Below are positions 7,271 through 14,285 of a stretch of 64,000 bases of DNA, piece by piece; the stretch's first letter is position 1; every line of letters begins with the position of its first letter. A program made the position numbers and the translations under genes. Under the pieces are notes generated by a model that searched no databases, was not told the DNA's origin, and was given only the letters and a program-made list of their open reading frames with translations. The DNA is from Stercoripulliclostridium_A sp045577735. GTDB taxonomy: Bacteria; Bacillota; Clostridia; Christensenellales; DTU072. The stretch is taken from assembly GCA_045577735.1 (NCBI GenBank), contig JAZNIY010000008.1, positions 248,001 through 312,000 of the forward strand, written 5' to 3'.

Positions 7271-7335
7271 TTCCTTGTGAACGTAGCAACGCGTAGTGAA
7301 GCCGTTCCGCGTTCCGCGCTCCGCACTCCGCACTT
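7271..7335 (+). repeat. Heptad-bearing dispersed repeat B1
   Basis: CCTTGTGAACGTAGCAACGC, then GTAGTGAAGCCG, then tandem 7-base units TTCCGCG, TTCCGCG, CTCCGCA, CTCCGCA. It recurs at 7393, 28029 (inverted), 37413 and 37471. Confidence 0.8.
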
Positions 7336-7392
7336 TCCAAGTCCAAACTAACACGTTTTTAAGAGGCTAGTCAATGGTGAGAACATATTAAA

Positions 7393-7461
7393 CCTTTTCC
7401 TTGTGAGTGAAGCGTAAGCGTAACGAAGCCGTTCCTCACTCCGCGCTCCGCACTCCGCACT
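7393..7461 (+). repeat. Heptad-bearing dispersed repeat B2
   Basis: Variant of B1 (GTGAGTGAAGCGTAAGCG, GAAGCCG, then CTCCGC heptads). A right-arm fragment of the A family (CCAAAAACCAAAGCC) follows directly. An open frame across it encodes PHSALRTPHL, the usual translation of such repeats, and is not called a gene. Confidence 0.75.
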
Positions 7462-7586
7462 TAACAACATCCAAAAACCAAAGCCTACCGTGGTCTAACA
7501 AAAGAAAGAGAGAAAAAATCAAACAACACGGTTTTTTTGGGGAATGGTTAGAAAAATACAACGTAAATACTAGTAAGAGATTTATG

Positions 7587-7619
7587 AAAGCCTTGTTATA
7601 TGTTTAACAAGGCTTTTTT
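7587..7619 (+). terminator. Strong intrinsic terminator without an annotated gene
   Basis: AAAGCCTTGTTA and TAACAAGGCTTT form a perfect 12-bp stem with a 6-base loop and T-run. No credible gene ends here. The stretch 6801-7818 otherwise holds only repeats and, at its end, the next promoter. Confidence 0.85.
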
Positions 7620-7720
7620 AATAGTTTAACGCATCACCCTCCTTAATGGGCAAAGGGAGTAATAAAGAGGGAGCATTTTCACGCTAAAAACCTAAAAAAG
7701 AGTGAATAAAATTTAAAATA

Positions 7721-7749
7721 TTGACATATATAAAATTCTATACTATAAT
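7721..7749 (+). promoter_or_regulatory. Promoter of membrane protein gene
   Basis: TTGACA (7721-7726), 17-bp spacer, TATAAT (7744-7749): consensus sigma-A promoter. Confidence 0.85.
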
Positions 7750-7818
7750 TAATTTGTATTTGCGGGCATAGAAAATGCTTAAAATATTTTGTTAAAGTTG
7801 TAAACGGAGGAGGAAATT

Positions 7819-8631
7819 ATGTTTTACGTACAAATGTGTTCATCGATTGCATATTTTCAAGTGCGTCAAAAAGAAGGGTATAGAAAATACTTGAAAATTA
7901 TTGATATTATTTGGAATATCAGTTTTATTTTTTGCTTGTTTTTCTATTTCAATAAAGCCTTTGGCTGGAACATTCTAAACGTTAGTGACAATATTTATGA
8001 CATTATCTTAATAGGCATTACCGCTTTTACCTCACTGTTCTTTATATTAAGAAGCATAGATAATCTTAATAAAGATTTGAGAGGATTGAGAAAAACGAGA
8101 GATCACAAAAAACTCTTCACTTGGAGCATAGTGTCTTTGCCCATTGCTTACGTGGTTACTTTATTGTTTGGTCTTACCTTATCTATTGTCGCCGGCTTTA
8201 ATACAGCTTTAACTGTTGCCACAATGGCTGTTTCATTACAAATGCCATTGGTAATAGTAGAATTATTTTTCTACAACTCTTTTAGAAAAAGACAAAAAGA
8301 GTTCGTAGAGTATCATGGGGGTCCCTTAAGTAGGACTAAGTATGATGAATATTATGTGAAAGTGGCAGAACAAAACAAGTTTAAGAGTTGCGCCAGCATT
8401 TTGCCCATAATAATCGAAGTTGCGATGGCTATATTTGTTATAGTGTTCCTAGTTATGCCCCTTGTTCAGAATGTGGATATAAGCGCAATAAAGGGTTCGT
8501 TGCCCAAAAATTTGCTAAAAGAAGGAAGCTTAATTGGACAGGCTACGGAGTTGTTGCTCTTTGCTACAACGATTATAGATTTTTTCAAAAAGAATTTGCC
8601 TAGAAAGAAAAAAGAGAAGAAAAACGATTAA
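7819..8631 (+). CDS. Unrecognised multi-pass membrane protein (270 aa)
   Basis: The ATG follows a strong GGAGGAGG site. About five hydrophobic segments are visible: residues 28-46, 58-75, 100-125, 130-152 and 195-220, plus a weaker one near 245. The C-terminus is a very basic tail (RKKKEKKND). I recognise no family and see no catalytic motif. AT content is higher than in the flanking sugar genes. It stands alone, with its own promoter and terminator, next to a repeat cluster, which suggests accessory gene content. Confidence 0.7.
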   Translation: MFYVQMCSSIAYFQVRQKEGYRKYLKIIDIIWNISFIFCLFFYFNKAFGWNILNVSDNIYDIILIGITAFTSLFFILRSIDNLNKDLRGLRKTRDHKKLFTWSIVSLPIAYVVTLLFGLTLSIVAGFNTALTVATMAVSLQMPLVIVELFFYNSFRKRQKEFVEYHGGPLSRTKYDEYYVKVAEQNKFKSCASILPIIIEVAMAIFVIVFLVMPLVQNVDISAIKGSLPKNLLKEGSLIGQATELLLFATTIIDFFKKNLPRKKKEKKND

Positions 8632-8648
8632 ATCAAAACAACTTAAAC

Positions 8649-8670
8649 GGGCTCCGAGGGGGCCCTTTTT
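8649..8670 (+). terminator. Terminator of membrane protein gene
   Basis: GGGCTCC-GAG-GGGGCCC stem (one G-T pair) followed by TTTTT. Confidence 0.8.
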
Positions 8671-8686
8671 GTTGGGGAGATAAATG

Positions 8687-8715
8687 TTGCAAGTGCGCGC
8701 GCGTTGTGATAAAAT
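8687..8715 (+). promoter_or_regulatory. CG-tract promoter of the rhamnosidase gene
   Basis: TTGCAA (8687-8692), 17-bp spacer beginning GTGCGCGCGCG and ending TGA, then TAAAAT (8710-8715). Confidence 0.8.
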
Positions 8716-8746
8716 AGGGGTGAGTTAGTATCATTTGGAGGGTTAT

Positions 8747-11062
8747 ATGCGCTTTTTAGCAAATATCGTTTCCTATATCTATATAGCAATAGCCTTTCTT
8801 ACTTCGCTGTTCTCTTGGGGGGAGGGTGAAATGATGCCTTTTAGAAATATTTATGACCTGTCGAGTGCGCTCCCTGAGTATCAAACGCTGAGCTGTGACG
8901 AGAAATCCGATTGGCAAGCAAAATGGATTTGGAATAAGGATGACCTTGAAGAAAAGAATACGTGGACGTGCTTTGTAAAGAGGGTGAATGTTGAGAGCGT
9001 GCCTCAAAATCTTGTTGCACACATCTCTGCCGACTCCAAATATTGGCTTTATATCAACGGACAAAACGTTGTCTTTGAGGGTAGCGTTAAGAGGGGCGAG
9101 GGCTTTGGATATTATGATAGCATAAATATTGCTCCTTACCTAAAAGAGGGGGAGAACGCTATTTGTGCCCTCGTGTGGTTCTGGGGAAGCGAAAAGAACT
9201 ACTCCTATTCTTCCAGTGGTCAAGGGGGCTTTATCTTTGAAGCTATTGGGGAAACCAGCATACTTTCCGATAATAGTTGGAAGGTGAAAAAGAACGGCGC
9301 ATATCTTGATAGTGCCTTTAATCAGCCCAATTATAGGCTTCCCGAGTACAGTATACGTTACGATGCAAGGGAGGAAATAGGGGACTGGACAAGCGAGTCT
9401 TTCGACTCTTCCTCTTGGGAGAGTGCAACCGAGTACGCTAAGGGTGGCGAAGGGGTATACGGAAAGTTATATGCTAGAGGTATACCTATGCTCAAGGACT
9501 TTGGGCTTAAAGATTACGAAAATGGCAAAGAATACGAAAACCACACCGTAAAGAAGGTGGGTGGGGAGAAAATAACCCTTGATATCCCCTATAACGCACA
9601 GTTTACGCCTTACTTGAAGATAATTGCACCCAAGGGTAAAAAGATAACCATCACCACGGAAAACACCTTTATAACGGGTGCCGTATCTACTACGTACGTT
9701 ACGAAAGAGGGCGAACAAGAGTTCGAAGCCCTAGGCTGGATGAACGGCGAGCACGTTACCTACAAGATACCCAAGGGTGTTACGATAATAGCGCTAAAAT
9801 ATCGCGAAACGGGGTATAATAGCGAGTTTTCGGGTGATTTTAGGTGTGACGATGAGTTTATGAACACCTTGTGGCAAAAGTCACTCCGTACACTTTACGT
9901 CACGATGCGTGACAATTTTATGGACTGTCCCGACAGAGAAAGGGCACAGTGGTGGGGCGATGCCACAAGCGAAATGATAATGACCATGTACTCTATGGAC
10001 ACTAATTCCTACCTACTCTACCAAAAAGGTGTCGATGCAATGTTAAAGCACGTCGGCGATGACAACGTGCTCCAAACCGTCGTGCCCATTAGTGGGGATT
10101 ACTTTGAACTTCCCGTTCAGCAACTTGGTGGTATAGTTGGCTTCTTGACTTATTACGAATACACCGGCGACAAAGCCTTTCTTGAAAGGGTATATCCCTA
10201 CGCACTAAACTACTTGAAACTTTGGGAAATGGGTGAAAATAACCTTGTTAAGCATCGTGAAGGCTCTTGGGACTGGCCGGACTGGGGCAAAAAAGCCGAT
10301 ATGACGGCAATAGAAAACGCTTGGGTATACTATGCTCTTTCTAGCGTTGAGGAAATGGCAAATGTACTTAAAAAGGGAGAAGACCTACCCTTTATTACCT
10401 CAAGAAAGAGCGCGATATACGAAGGATACAAGGCGCTTTGGACAGAAAGTGGATACAAGAGCAAGGACGTAAAGAAACCCGATGACAGAGCAAACGCCCT
10501 TGCCGTTCTATCAGGACTTGCCAACGAAAAGCAGTATGATACCATTCTAAACGTGCTGACAACCACAAAAAACGCTAGCCCCTATATGGAATATTACGTC
10601 TTGGAAGCACTCTGTAAAATGGGCAAATACCAAGAAGCAACCGCTAGAATTAAAGAGCGTTACGAGGATATGGTAGAGGAAGATTACTCCACGCTTTGGG
10701 AGTTTTGGAACTCTTGGCAAGGCACGATGAACCACGCTTGGAGTGGTGGCCCACTAGTTATAATGAGCAAGCATCTCGCCGGTATTACTCCACTAGAGGC
10801 TGGCTACGAACTTGTTGAAATAAAACCCCAGTACGACCTCTTTGGGACTCTAAACTGCACCGTTCCCAGTGTTAAGGGGTTAATCACTTTGAAGTACGAA
10901 AATCAGTACGGCAACCAAATGATAGACCTCACTTTGCCTAGTGGCACAACGGCAGTTTTGTACGCGCCCACAAGTGGCATCGTTACGGTAAACGGAGAGT
11001 TATACTATCGCAACGGAGAGTATATAAACGGCGCAACCAACGTTGAGGTCGTTCAACAATAA
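8747..11062 (+). CDS. Alpha-L-rhamnosidase, glycoside hydrolase family 78
   Basis: 771 residues from the ATG after TTGGAGGG. The N-terminus has a hydrophobic stretch (LANIVSYIYIAIAFLTSLFSW) that may be a signal anchor. A beta-sandwich region with substrate-binding look (to about 370) precedes the (alpha/alpha)6 catalytic barrel. The barrel contains DNFMDCPDRERAQWWGDA (389-406), a GH78 hallmark carrying the general-acid site, and the base Glu in LWEFWNSWQGTMNHAW (Glu652). A C-terminal beta domain ends the chain. It should release terminal L-rhamnose from plant glycosides or polysaccharides. An isomerase-like gene follows 12 bases later, probably in one operon. Confidence 0.88.
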   Translation: MRFLANIVSYIYIAIAFLTSLFSWGEGEMMPFRNIYDLSSALPEYQTLSCDEKSDWQAKWIWNKDDLEEKNTWTCFVKRVNVESVPQNLVAHISADSKYWLYINGQNVVFEGSVKRGEGFGYYDSINIAPYLKEGENAICALVWFWGSEKNYSYSSSGQGGFIFEAIGETSILSDNSWKVKKNGAYLDSAFNQPNYRLPEYSIRYDAREEIGDWTSESFDSSSWESATEYAKGGEGVYGKLYARGIPMLKDFGLKDYENGKEYENHTVKKVGGEKITLDIPYNAQFTPYLKIIAPKGKKITITTENTFITGAVSTTYVTKEGEQEFEALGWMNGEHVTYKIPKGVTIIALKYRETGYNSEFSGDFRCDDEFMNTLWQKSLRTLYVTMRDNFMDCPDRERAQWWGDATSEMIMTMYSMDTNSYLLYQKGVDAMLKHVGDDNVLQTVVPISGDYFELPVQQLGGIVGFLTYYEYTGDKAFLERVYPYALNYLKLWEMGENNLVKHREGSWDWPDWGKKADMTAIENAWVYYALSSVEEMANVLKKGEDLPFITSRKSAIYEGYKALWTESGYKSKDVKKPDDRANALAVLSGLANEKQYDTILNVLTTTKNASPYMEYYVLEALCKMGKYQEATARIKERYEDMVEEDYSTLWEFWNSWQGTMNHAWSGGPLVIMSKHLAGITPLEAGYELVEIKPQYDLFGTLNCTVPSVKGLITLKYENQYGNQMIDLTLPSGTTAVLYAPTSGIVTVNGELYYRNGEYINGATNVEVVQQ

Positions 11063-11074
11063 GGTAGGAGAGAA

Positions 11075-12241
11075 ATGAAAGTTAATATTTTCCCACTAGT
11101 ATCTAGTTTGCATAACGAAAGCAAGATAAACGAAAACACCGCAAGACTACTAAGTGAACTTATGAGCACGGGCGAGTTGGAGTTTAGGATTACGCCTATC
11201 GAAGAATTGTACGATGGCGACCTTGCTCTCATTCTCGTTCAGAGTGGAGGTAGCGAGGGCTTGTTTTTGGAGCGATTTAATAGCTTGAAAGCACCATTCT
11301 ATTTGCTCACTTATGGCAATAATAACTCCCTTCCCGCTTCCCTAGAAATACTTTCATACCTTAAGGACAACAACCTTGAGGGAGAGGTGTTGCACGGCTC
11401 TAACGCTTATATCGTAGGGCGCATTAAGGAGCTAACAAAATGCGAGGCAACTAGTAGACTGGGTGTTGTGGGTAAGCCCAGTGATTGGCTTATTGCCAGC
11501 AACGTTAACTATGCAACTGCAAAAAGATTGCACGGCGTGGAACTTGTAGATATCCCAATTGAAAGGGTGATTGGCGACTACCATTACCAAGAGAGCGTCA
11601 ACGATGGGGGATTGAGCTTTAACTACGACAAGGCAGAACTTGACAAGGCGTTAAGGCTACACAAGGTGCTGGAATCCTTAAAAGAGGAATACAACCTTTC
11701 GGGCTTGACGATAAGGTGCTTTGACCTTCTTGGTACCATTGGCACTACGGCTTGCCTTTCCCTAGCCCTCCTAAATCAAGAGGGCACGGTTGCCACTTGC
11801 GAGGGCGACGTTCCCACGATGATAAGCATGGAGATACTTTCCAAAATTTTAGGAAAACCCAGCTTCCAAGCAAACCCAAGTAGAATAGACGTAAAGGGCA
11901 ATAAAATAGTTTTTGCTCACTGCACTCTTCCCCTAAATATGGTTAAAGATTACTACCTTGACACCCACTTCGAGTCGGGAATAGGGGTAGCAATAAAAGG
12001 ATACTTGAATGAGGAAAGGGTAACCATATTTAAGCTTAGCAGAAACCTAAAAGACTACTTTGTGACAACCGGAACTATTGTTAGAAACCTTGAAGAAGAC
12101 AACCTTTGTCGCACCCAAATAGAGGTAATGTTGGACGAAGGAACGGAGTATTTTCTAACAAGGCCCTACGGCAATCACCACGTTATTCTTTACGGCGACC
12201 ACAAAAAGGAAATTGTGGAATATATGCAAGGAATAAAATAG
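11075..12241 (+). CDS. L-fucose/L-arabinose isomerase-like protein
   Basis: 388 residues, shorter than classical L-fucose isomerase (about 590). The second half carries the family pattern: CEGDVPTMISMEILSKILGKPSFQANPSRID, then FAHCTLPLNM and a C-terminal beta-rich part. These are the region that holds the metal-binding Glu, Asp and His in the fucose/arabinose isomerase fold. The role is probably aldose-ketose isomerisation of a deoxy sugar such as the product of the upstream rhamnosidase. This is inferred from context; substrate cannot be told from sequence. The ribosome site GGTAGGAG is good. Confidence 0.65.
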   Translation: MKVNIFPLVSSLHNESKINENTARLLSELMSTGELEFRITPIEELYDGDLALILVQSGGSEGLFLERFNSLKAPFYLLTYGNNNSLPASLEILSYLKDNNLEGEVLHGSNAYIVGRIKELTKCEATSRLGVVGKPSDWLIASNVNYATAKRLHGVELVDIPIERVIGDYHYQESVNDGGLSFNYDKAELDKALRLHKVLESLKEEYNLSGLTIRCFDLLGTIGTTACLSLALLNQEGTVATCEGDVPTMISMEILSKILGKPSFQANPSRIDVKGNKIVFAHCTLPLNMVKDYYLDTHFESGIGVAIKGYLNEERVTIFKLSRNLKDYFVTTGTIVRNLEEDNLCRTQIEVMLDEGTEYFLTRPYGNHHVILYGDHKKEIVEYMQGIK

Positions 12242-12270
12242 CAAACCTTAAGCACGACGTGATATACAAC

Positions 12271-12295
12271 AAAAGCACCTAACAGGGTGCTTTTT
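12271..12295. terminator. Bidirectional terminator between convergent genes
   Basis: AAAAGCACC-TAACA-GGGTGCTTTTT: symmetric stem with T-runs on both strands. It overlaps the last codon of the minus-strand XRE gene. Confidence 0.85.
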
Positions 12296-12482
12296 AATCT
12301 TCCAATTCTAAAATATAATCCGTTGTAACCTTATAGAATTTTGCAAGCTTTATAAGGACGTCAATGGACAACTGCCTTTTCTCATTTTCATACTGAGAAT
12401 AGGTGTTTTGTTTTACGTTCAAATATTTTGCAACGGCTTGTTGAGTGAAGCCATTTTCTTCTCTTAATTCCTTTAGCCTCAT
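12294..12482 (-). CDS. XRE-family helix-turn-helix regulator (62 aa)
   Basis: A single-domain HTH_3 protein. The helix-turn-helix FTQQAVAKYLNVKQNTYSQYE and the following IDVLIKLAKFYKVTTDYILEL are canonical. No sensor domain is present, so it resembles Cro-like or toxin-antitoxin type repressors. It is divergent from the 243-residue protein. Two 19-bp palindromes in the shared intergenic region are its likely operators, so it probably represses itself and the neighbour. No good ribosome site precedes it and its own transcript may be short-leadered. Confidence 0.93.
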   Translation of the reverse strand: MRLKELREENGFTQQAVAKYLNVKQNTYSQYENEKRQLSIDVLIKLAKFYKVTTDYILELED

Positions 12483-12496
12483 ATTTTTAGTATATT

Positions 12497-12515
12497 ATAT
12501 CTCATAAAGAGATAT
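12497..12515. promoter_or_regulatory. Candidate XRE operator 1
   Basis: Palindrome ATATCTC-ATAAA-GAGATAT (19 bp) abutting the -35 box of the rightward promoter, 15 bases before the XRE start on the other strand. Confidence 0.7.
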
Positions 12516-12543
12516 TGACATATATCTCAAAATGTGATATTAT
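12515..12543 (+). promoter_or_regulatory. Promoter of the 243-residue protein
   Basis: TTGACA (12515-12520), 17-bp spacer, TATTAT (12538-12543) with TGA before the -10. It is largely covered by operator 2. Confidence 0.75.
12522..12540. promoter_or_regulatory. Candidate XRE operator 2
   Basis: Imperfect palindrome ATATCTCAAAATGTGATAT (19 bp) lying in the spacer and -10 of the rightward promoter. It shares the half-site ATATCTC with operator 1, and the centres are 25 bp apart. Confidence 0.65.
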
Positions 12544-12576
12544 TTATATATAAAGCACAAGGAGAAAGAAAATTTC

Positions 12577-13308
12577 ATGGCAAAAAAAGGATTAAGTGAA
12601 CAATACAAACATAAGCAGTCAAAGCTATTACAACAAAAAATAGAGAAAGAAGAACGAGAAAGTCATTATGACTTTTGGATAGTAAATAAATATATTTCAA
12701 GTGGAGAATTGAAGTGGGTTAAAGACAAAGATTTCCATAATGCATTGTTAGAGAGGGAAAAGACGGGCGCTTCCTTGAGCGATAAGTGTATCCTTCAGAT
12801 GTATTTAAAATTGAGAAAATCATTTGGTTGGAAATATTTAAGAACGGAAGAAGAGAAAGAATATATCACACAAACTTATAGTACACCCACGATGATTCAT
12901 GAGAATATATTTGGAGATTATGAAGTGATGGGTGGCGAACGAGAGAGCACTATACCATACTGGCATACGTGGGATGTTTACTATAGGGACCCTAGAGAAT
13001 ATGGTAATTATGAAAGATTGGTGGAATTAGAAAATGCTGCATTGGATGAGTTTTTTGCCTTTGTGTCATTAGGGTATGTTAAATATCCAATTTCTGCTTT
13101 TTTTCTGTATGGTAATGGTTTTGATATACTATACGATAGTTTTTTATATTTCTTGTTGGGAATAGGAATGCTATTAACCATGCCTATTAGTATAATAATA
13201 TATAGTGTTAAAAATAGGTTTTATAGACAATATAGAAGAGCGGTCAAACAAATAAGAAAACAAGTAAAGGAAGAGGGATTGTTAAATAAAACAATAGACA
13301 GCAAATAA
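12577..13308 (+). CDS. Unrecognised protein with C-terminal membrane segment (243 aa)
   Basis: The ATG follows AAGGAGAAAG. The N-terminal 35 residues are Lys/Gln/Glu-rich and probably helical. The middle is aromatic and charged (PYWHTWDVYYRDPREYG). There is one clear hydrophobic helix near residues 190-210 (FLLGIGMLLTMPISIIIYSV), followed by a basic tail, so it is probably anchored by its C-terminal region. I recognise no family. It is AT-richer than the neighbours and sits under probable XRE control, which suggests an acquired two-gene module. Confidence 0.65.
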   Translation: MAKKGLSEQYKHKQSKLLQQKIEKEERESHYDFWIVNKYISSGELKWVKDKDFHNALLEREKTGASLSDKCILQMYLKLRKSFGWKYLRTEEEKEYITQTYSTPTMIHENIFGDYEVMGGERESTIPYWHTWDVYYRDPREYGNYERLVELENAALDEFFAFVSLGYVKYPISAFFLYGNGFDILYDSFLYFLLGIGMLLTMPISIIIYSVKNRFYRQYRRAVKQIRKQVKEEGLLNKTIDSK

Positions 13309-13310
13309 TT

Positions 13311-13340
13311 AAAAAGAGCAATTCAATTGCTCTTTTTTTT
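13311..13340 (+). terminator. Terminator of the 243-residue protein gene
   Basis: AAAAAGAGCAATT and AATTGCTCTTTTTTTT: perfect stem with tiny loop and long T-run. Confidence 0.92.
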
Positions 13341-13349
13341 AACTCTATC

Positions 13350-13378
13350 TTGCACGCGCGTGTATTATGTGATAAAAT
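13350..13378 (+). promoter_or_regulatory. CG-tract promoter giving a probable leaderless mRNA
   Basis: TTGCAC (13350-13355), 17-bp spacer starting GCGCGTG and ending TGA, TAAAAT (13373-13378). Only six bases separate the -10 box from the ATG at 13385. Confidence 0.8.
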
Positions 13379-13384
13379 ACTAGT

Positions 13385-14284
13385 ATGAGTTTACGCGATC
13401 TATTGATGCGTGCCTACGTAAGCCGTAGGGAAAAATATGCCAACTCCGACGTTAAGTATGCGGGCGTGACGGTGGAAAGAAATATTAGGTATGGCGAAAG
13501 AAAAAGTCAGACCTTTTCGCTGTACAGAAGTTCCGAAAAACGCGCACCAACTTTTATATATTTTCACGGTGGAGCACTCGTTGGTAGAACGAAAAAGTGG
13601 CGTAAGGGCTTTTGTGTCGACGTCGCTAAACTTGGATTTGCCGTTCTTAACGTAGAGTACAAAGGCGAAGTAACGCTAGGTGCAAAAGAGTGCTTGGAAG
13701 AGGTGGAAAAATTGCTTCCATTCCTAGTGGAGCAGGGCAGTAGTCTTGCGCTTGACTTGGACAAACTCTTCATTGGCGGTGACGAGATTGGAGCATATAT
13801 TGCTTCATACCTTGCCATTAAGGCAGAAAAGTACGGTCTTAGGCCCTATGGTGTCACCCTCTTTTCCGGCTTTTATGATGCAGTATCCCACGCAAAGTCC
13901 AACTCCTACTATTCCACACAATACCACTTTATTAAAAAGTTCTTTAAGGTAGACCTCAAACTTGCCCAAGGCAATCGCGCCATTTCCGACCAACTAAACG
14001 AACTTAGCGTATCAAGAATGGTGGAAAGCGATTTTCCGCCCGTCTTTATTTGCCACTCGGTAAACGATGAATTTTTACCGGAGCAAGGGGAAATAATGGT
14101 AAAGGCACTAAAGCAAAAGGGTGTGTCGGTTTGGGAGTTTAGGGCCATTTCCGAAACACGATACCACAACTTCCATTTGAACCGTCGTTCCAAAGAGAAC
14201 CAGTCGGTTATGGAATATCTTTCCACCTTCCTAGCAGAAGCTCTTGGTGGTGGCATATACAGAAACGAACATAGGGAGATTTAA
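13385..14284 (+). CDS. Alpha/beta-hydrolase-fold protein lacking the nucleophile serine
   Basis: 299 residues of the HSL/esterase type. The oxyanion-hole motif HGGA is present (FIYFHGGALVG), as is a late acid-region motif VNDEFLPEQ and a His-rich end (RYHNFHLN). At the nucleophile elbow, where the family has GDSAGG, the chain reads GGDEIGAY, so Glu134 replaces Ser. Either the protein is a pseudoenzyme or it uses a different chemistry. No ribosome site precedes the ATG, which lies where transcription should start. The GH31 gene begins right after its stop, so both are probably co-transcribed. Confidence 0.75.
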   Translation: MSLRDLLMRAYVSRREKYANSDVKYAGVTVERNIRYGERKSQTFSLYRSSEKRAPTFIYFHGGALVGRTKKWRKGFCVDVAKLGFAVLNVEYKGEVTLGAKECLEEVEKLLPFLVEQGSSLALDLDKLFIGGDEIGAYIASYLAIKAEKYGLRPYGVTLFSGFYDAVSHAKSNSYYSTQYHFIKKFFKVDLKLAQGNRAISDQLNELSVSRMVESDFPPVFICHSVNDEFLPEQGEIMVKALKQKGVSVWEFRAISETRYHNFHLNRRSKENQSVMEYLSTFLAEALGGGIYRNEHREI

Positions 14285-14285
14285 C

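Noticed and set aside
7407..7607. Open frame encoding AVPHSALRTPHL and a Lys-rich tail
   Set aside because: It is the translation of a GC-rich heptad repeat and A-family arm fragments; no ribosome site, no promoter, and the same peptide arises from other copies.
8639..12241. Complete rhamnose catabolic operon
   Set aside because: Only the rhamnosidase and an isomerase-like gene are present; no rhaB kinase, rhaD aldolase or regulator is visible, so a full pathway is not claimed.
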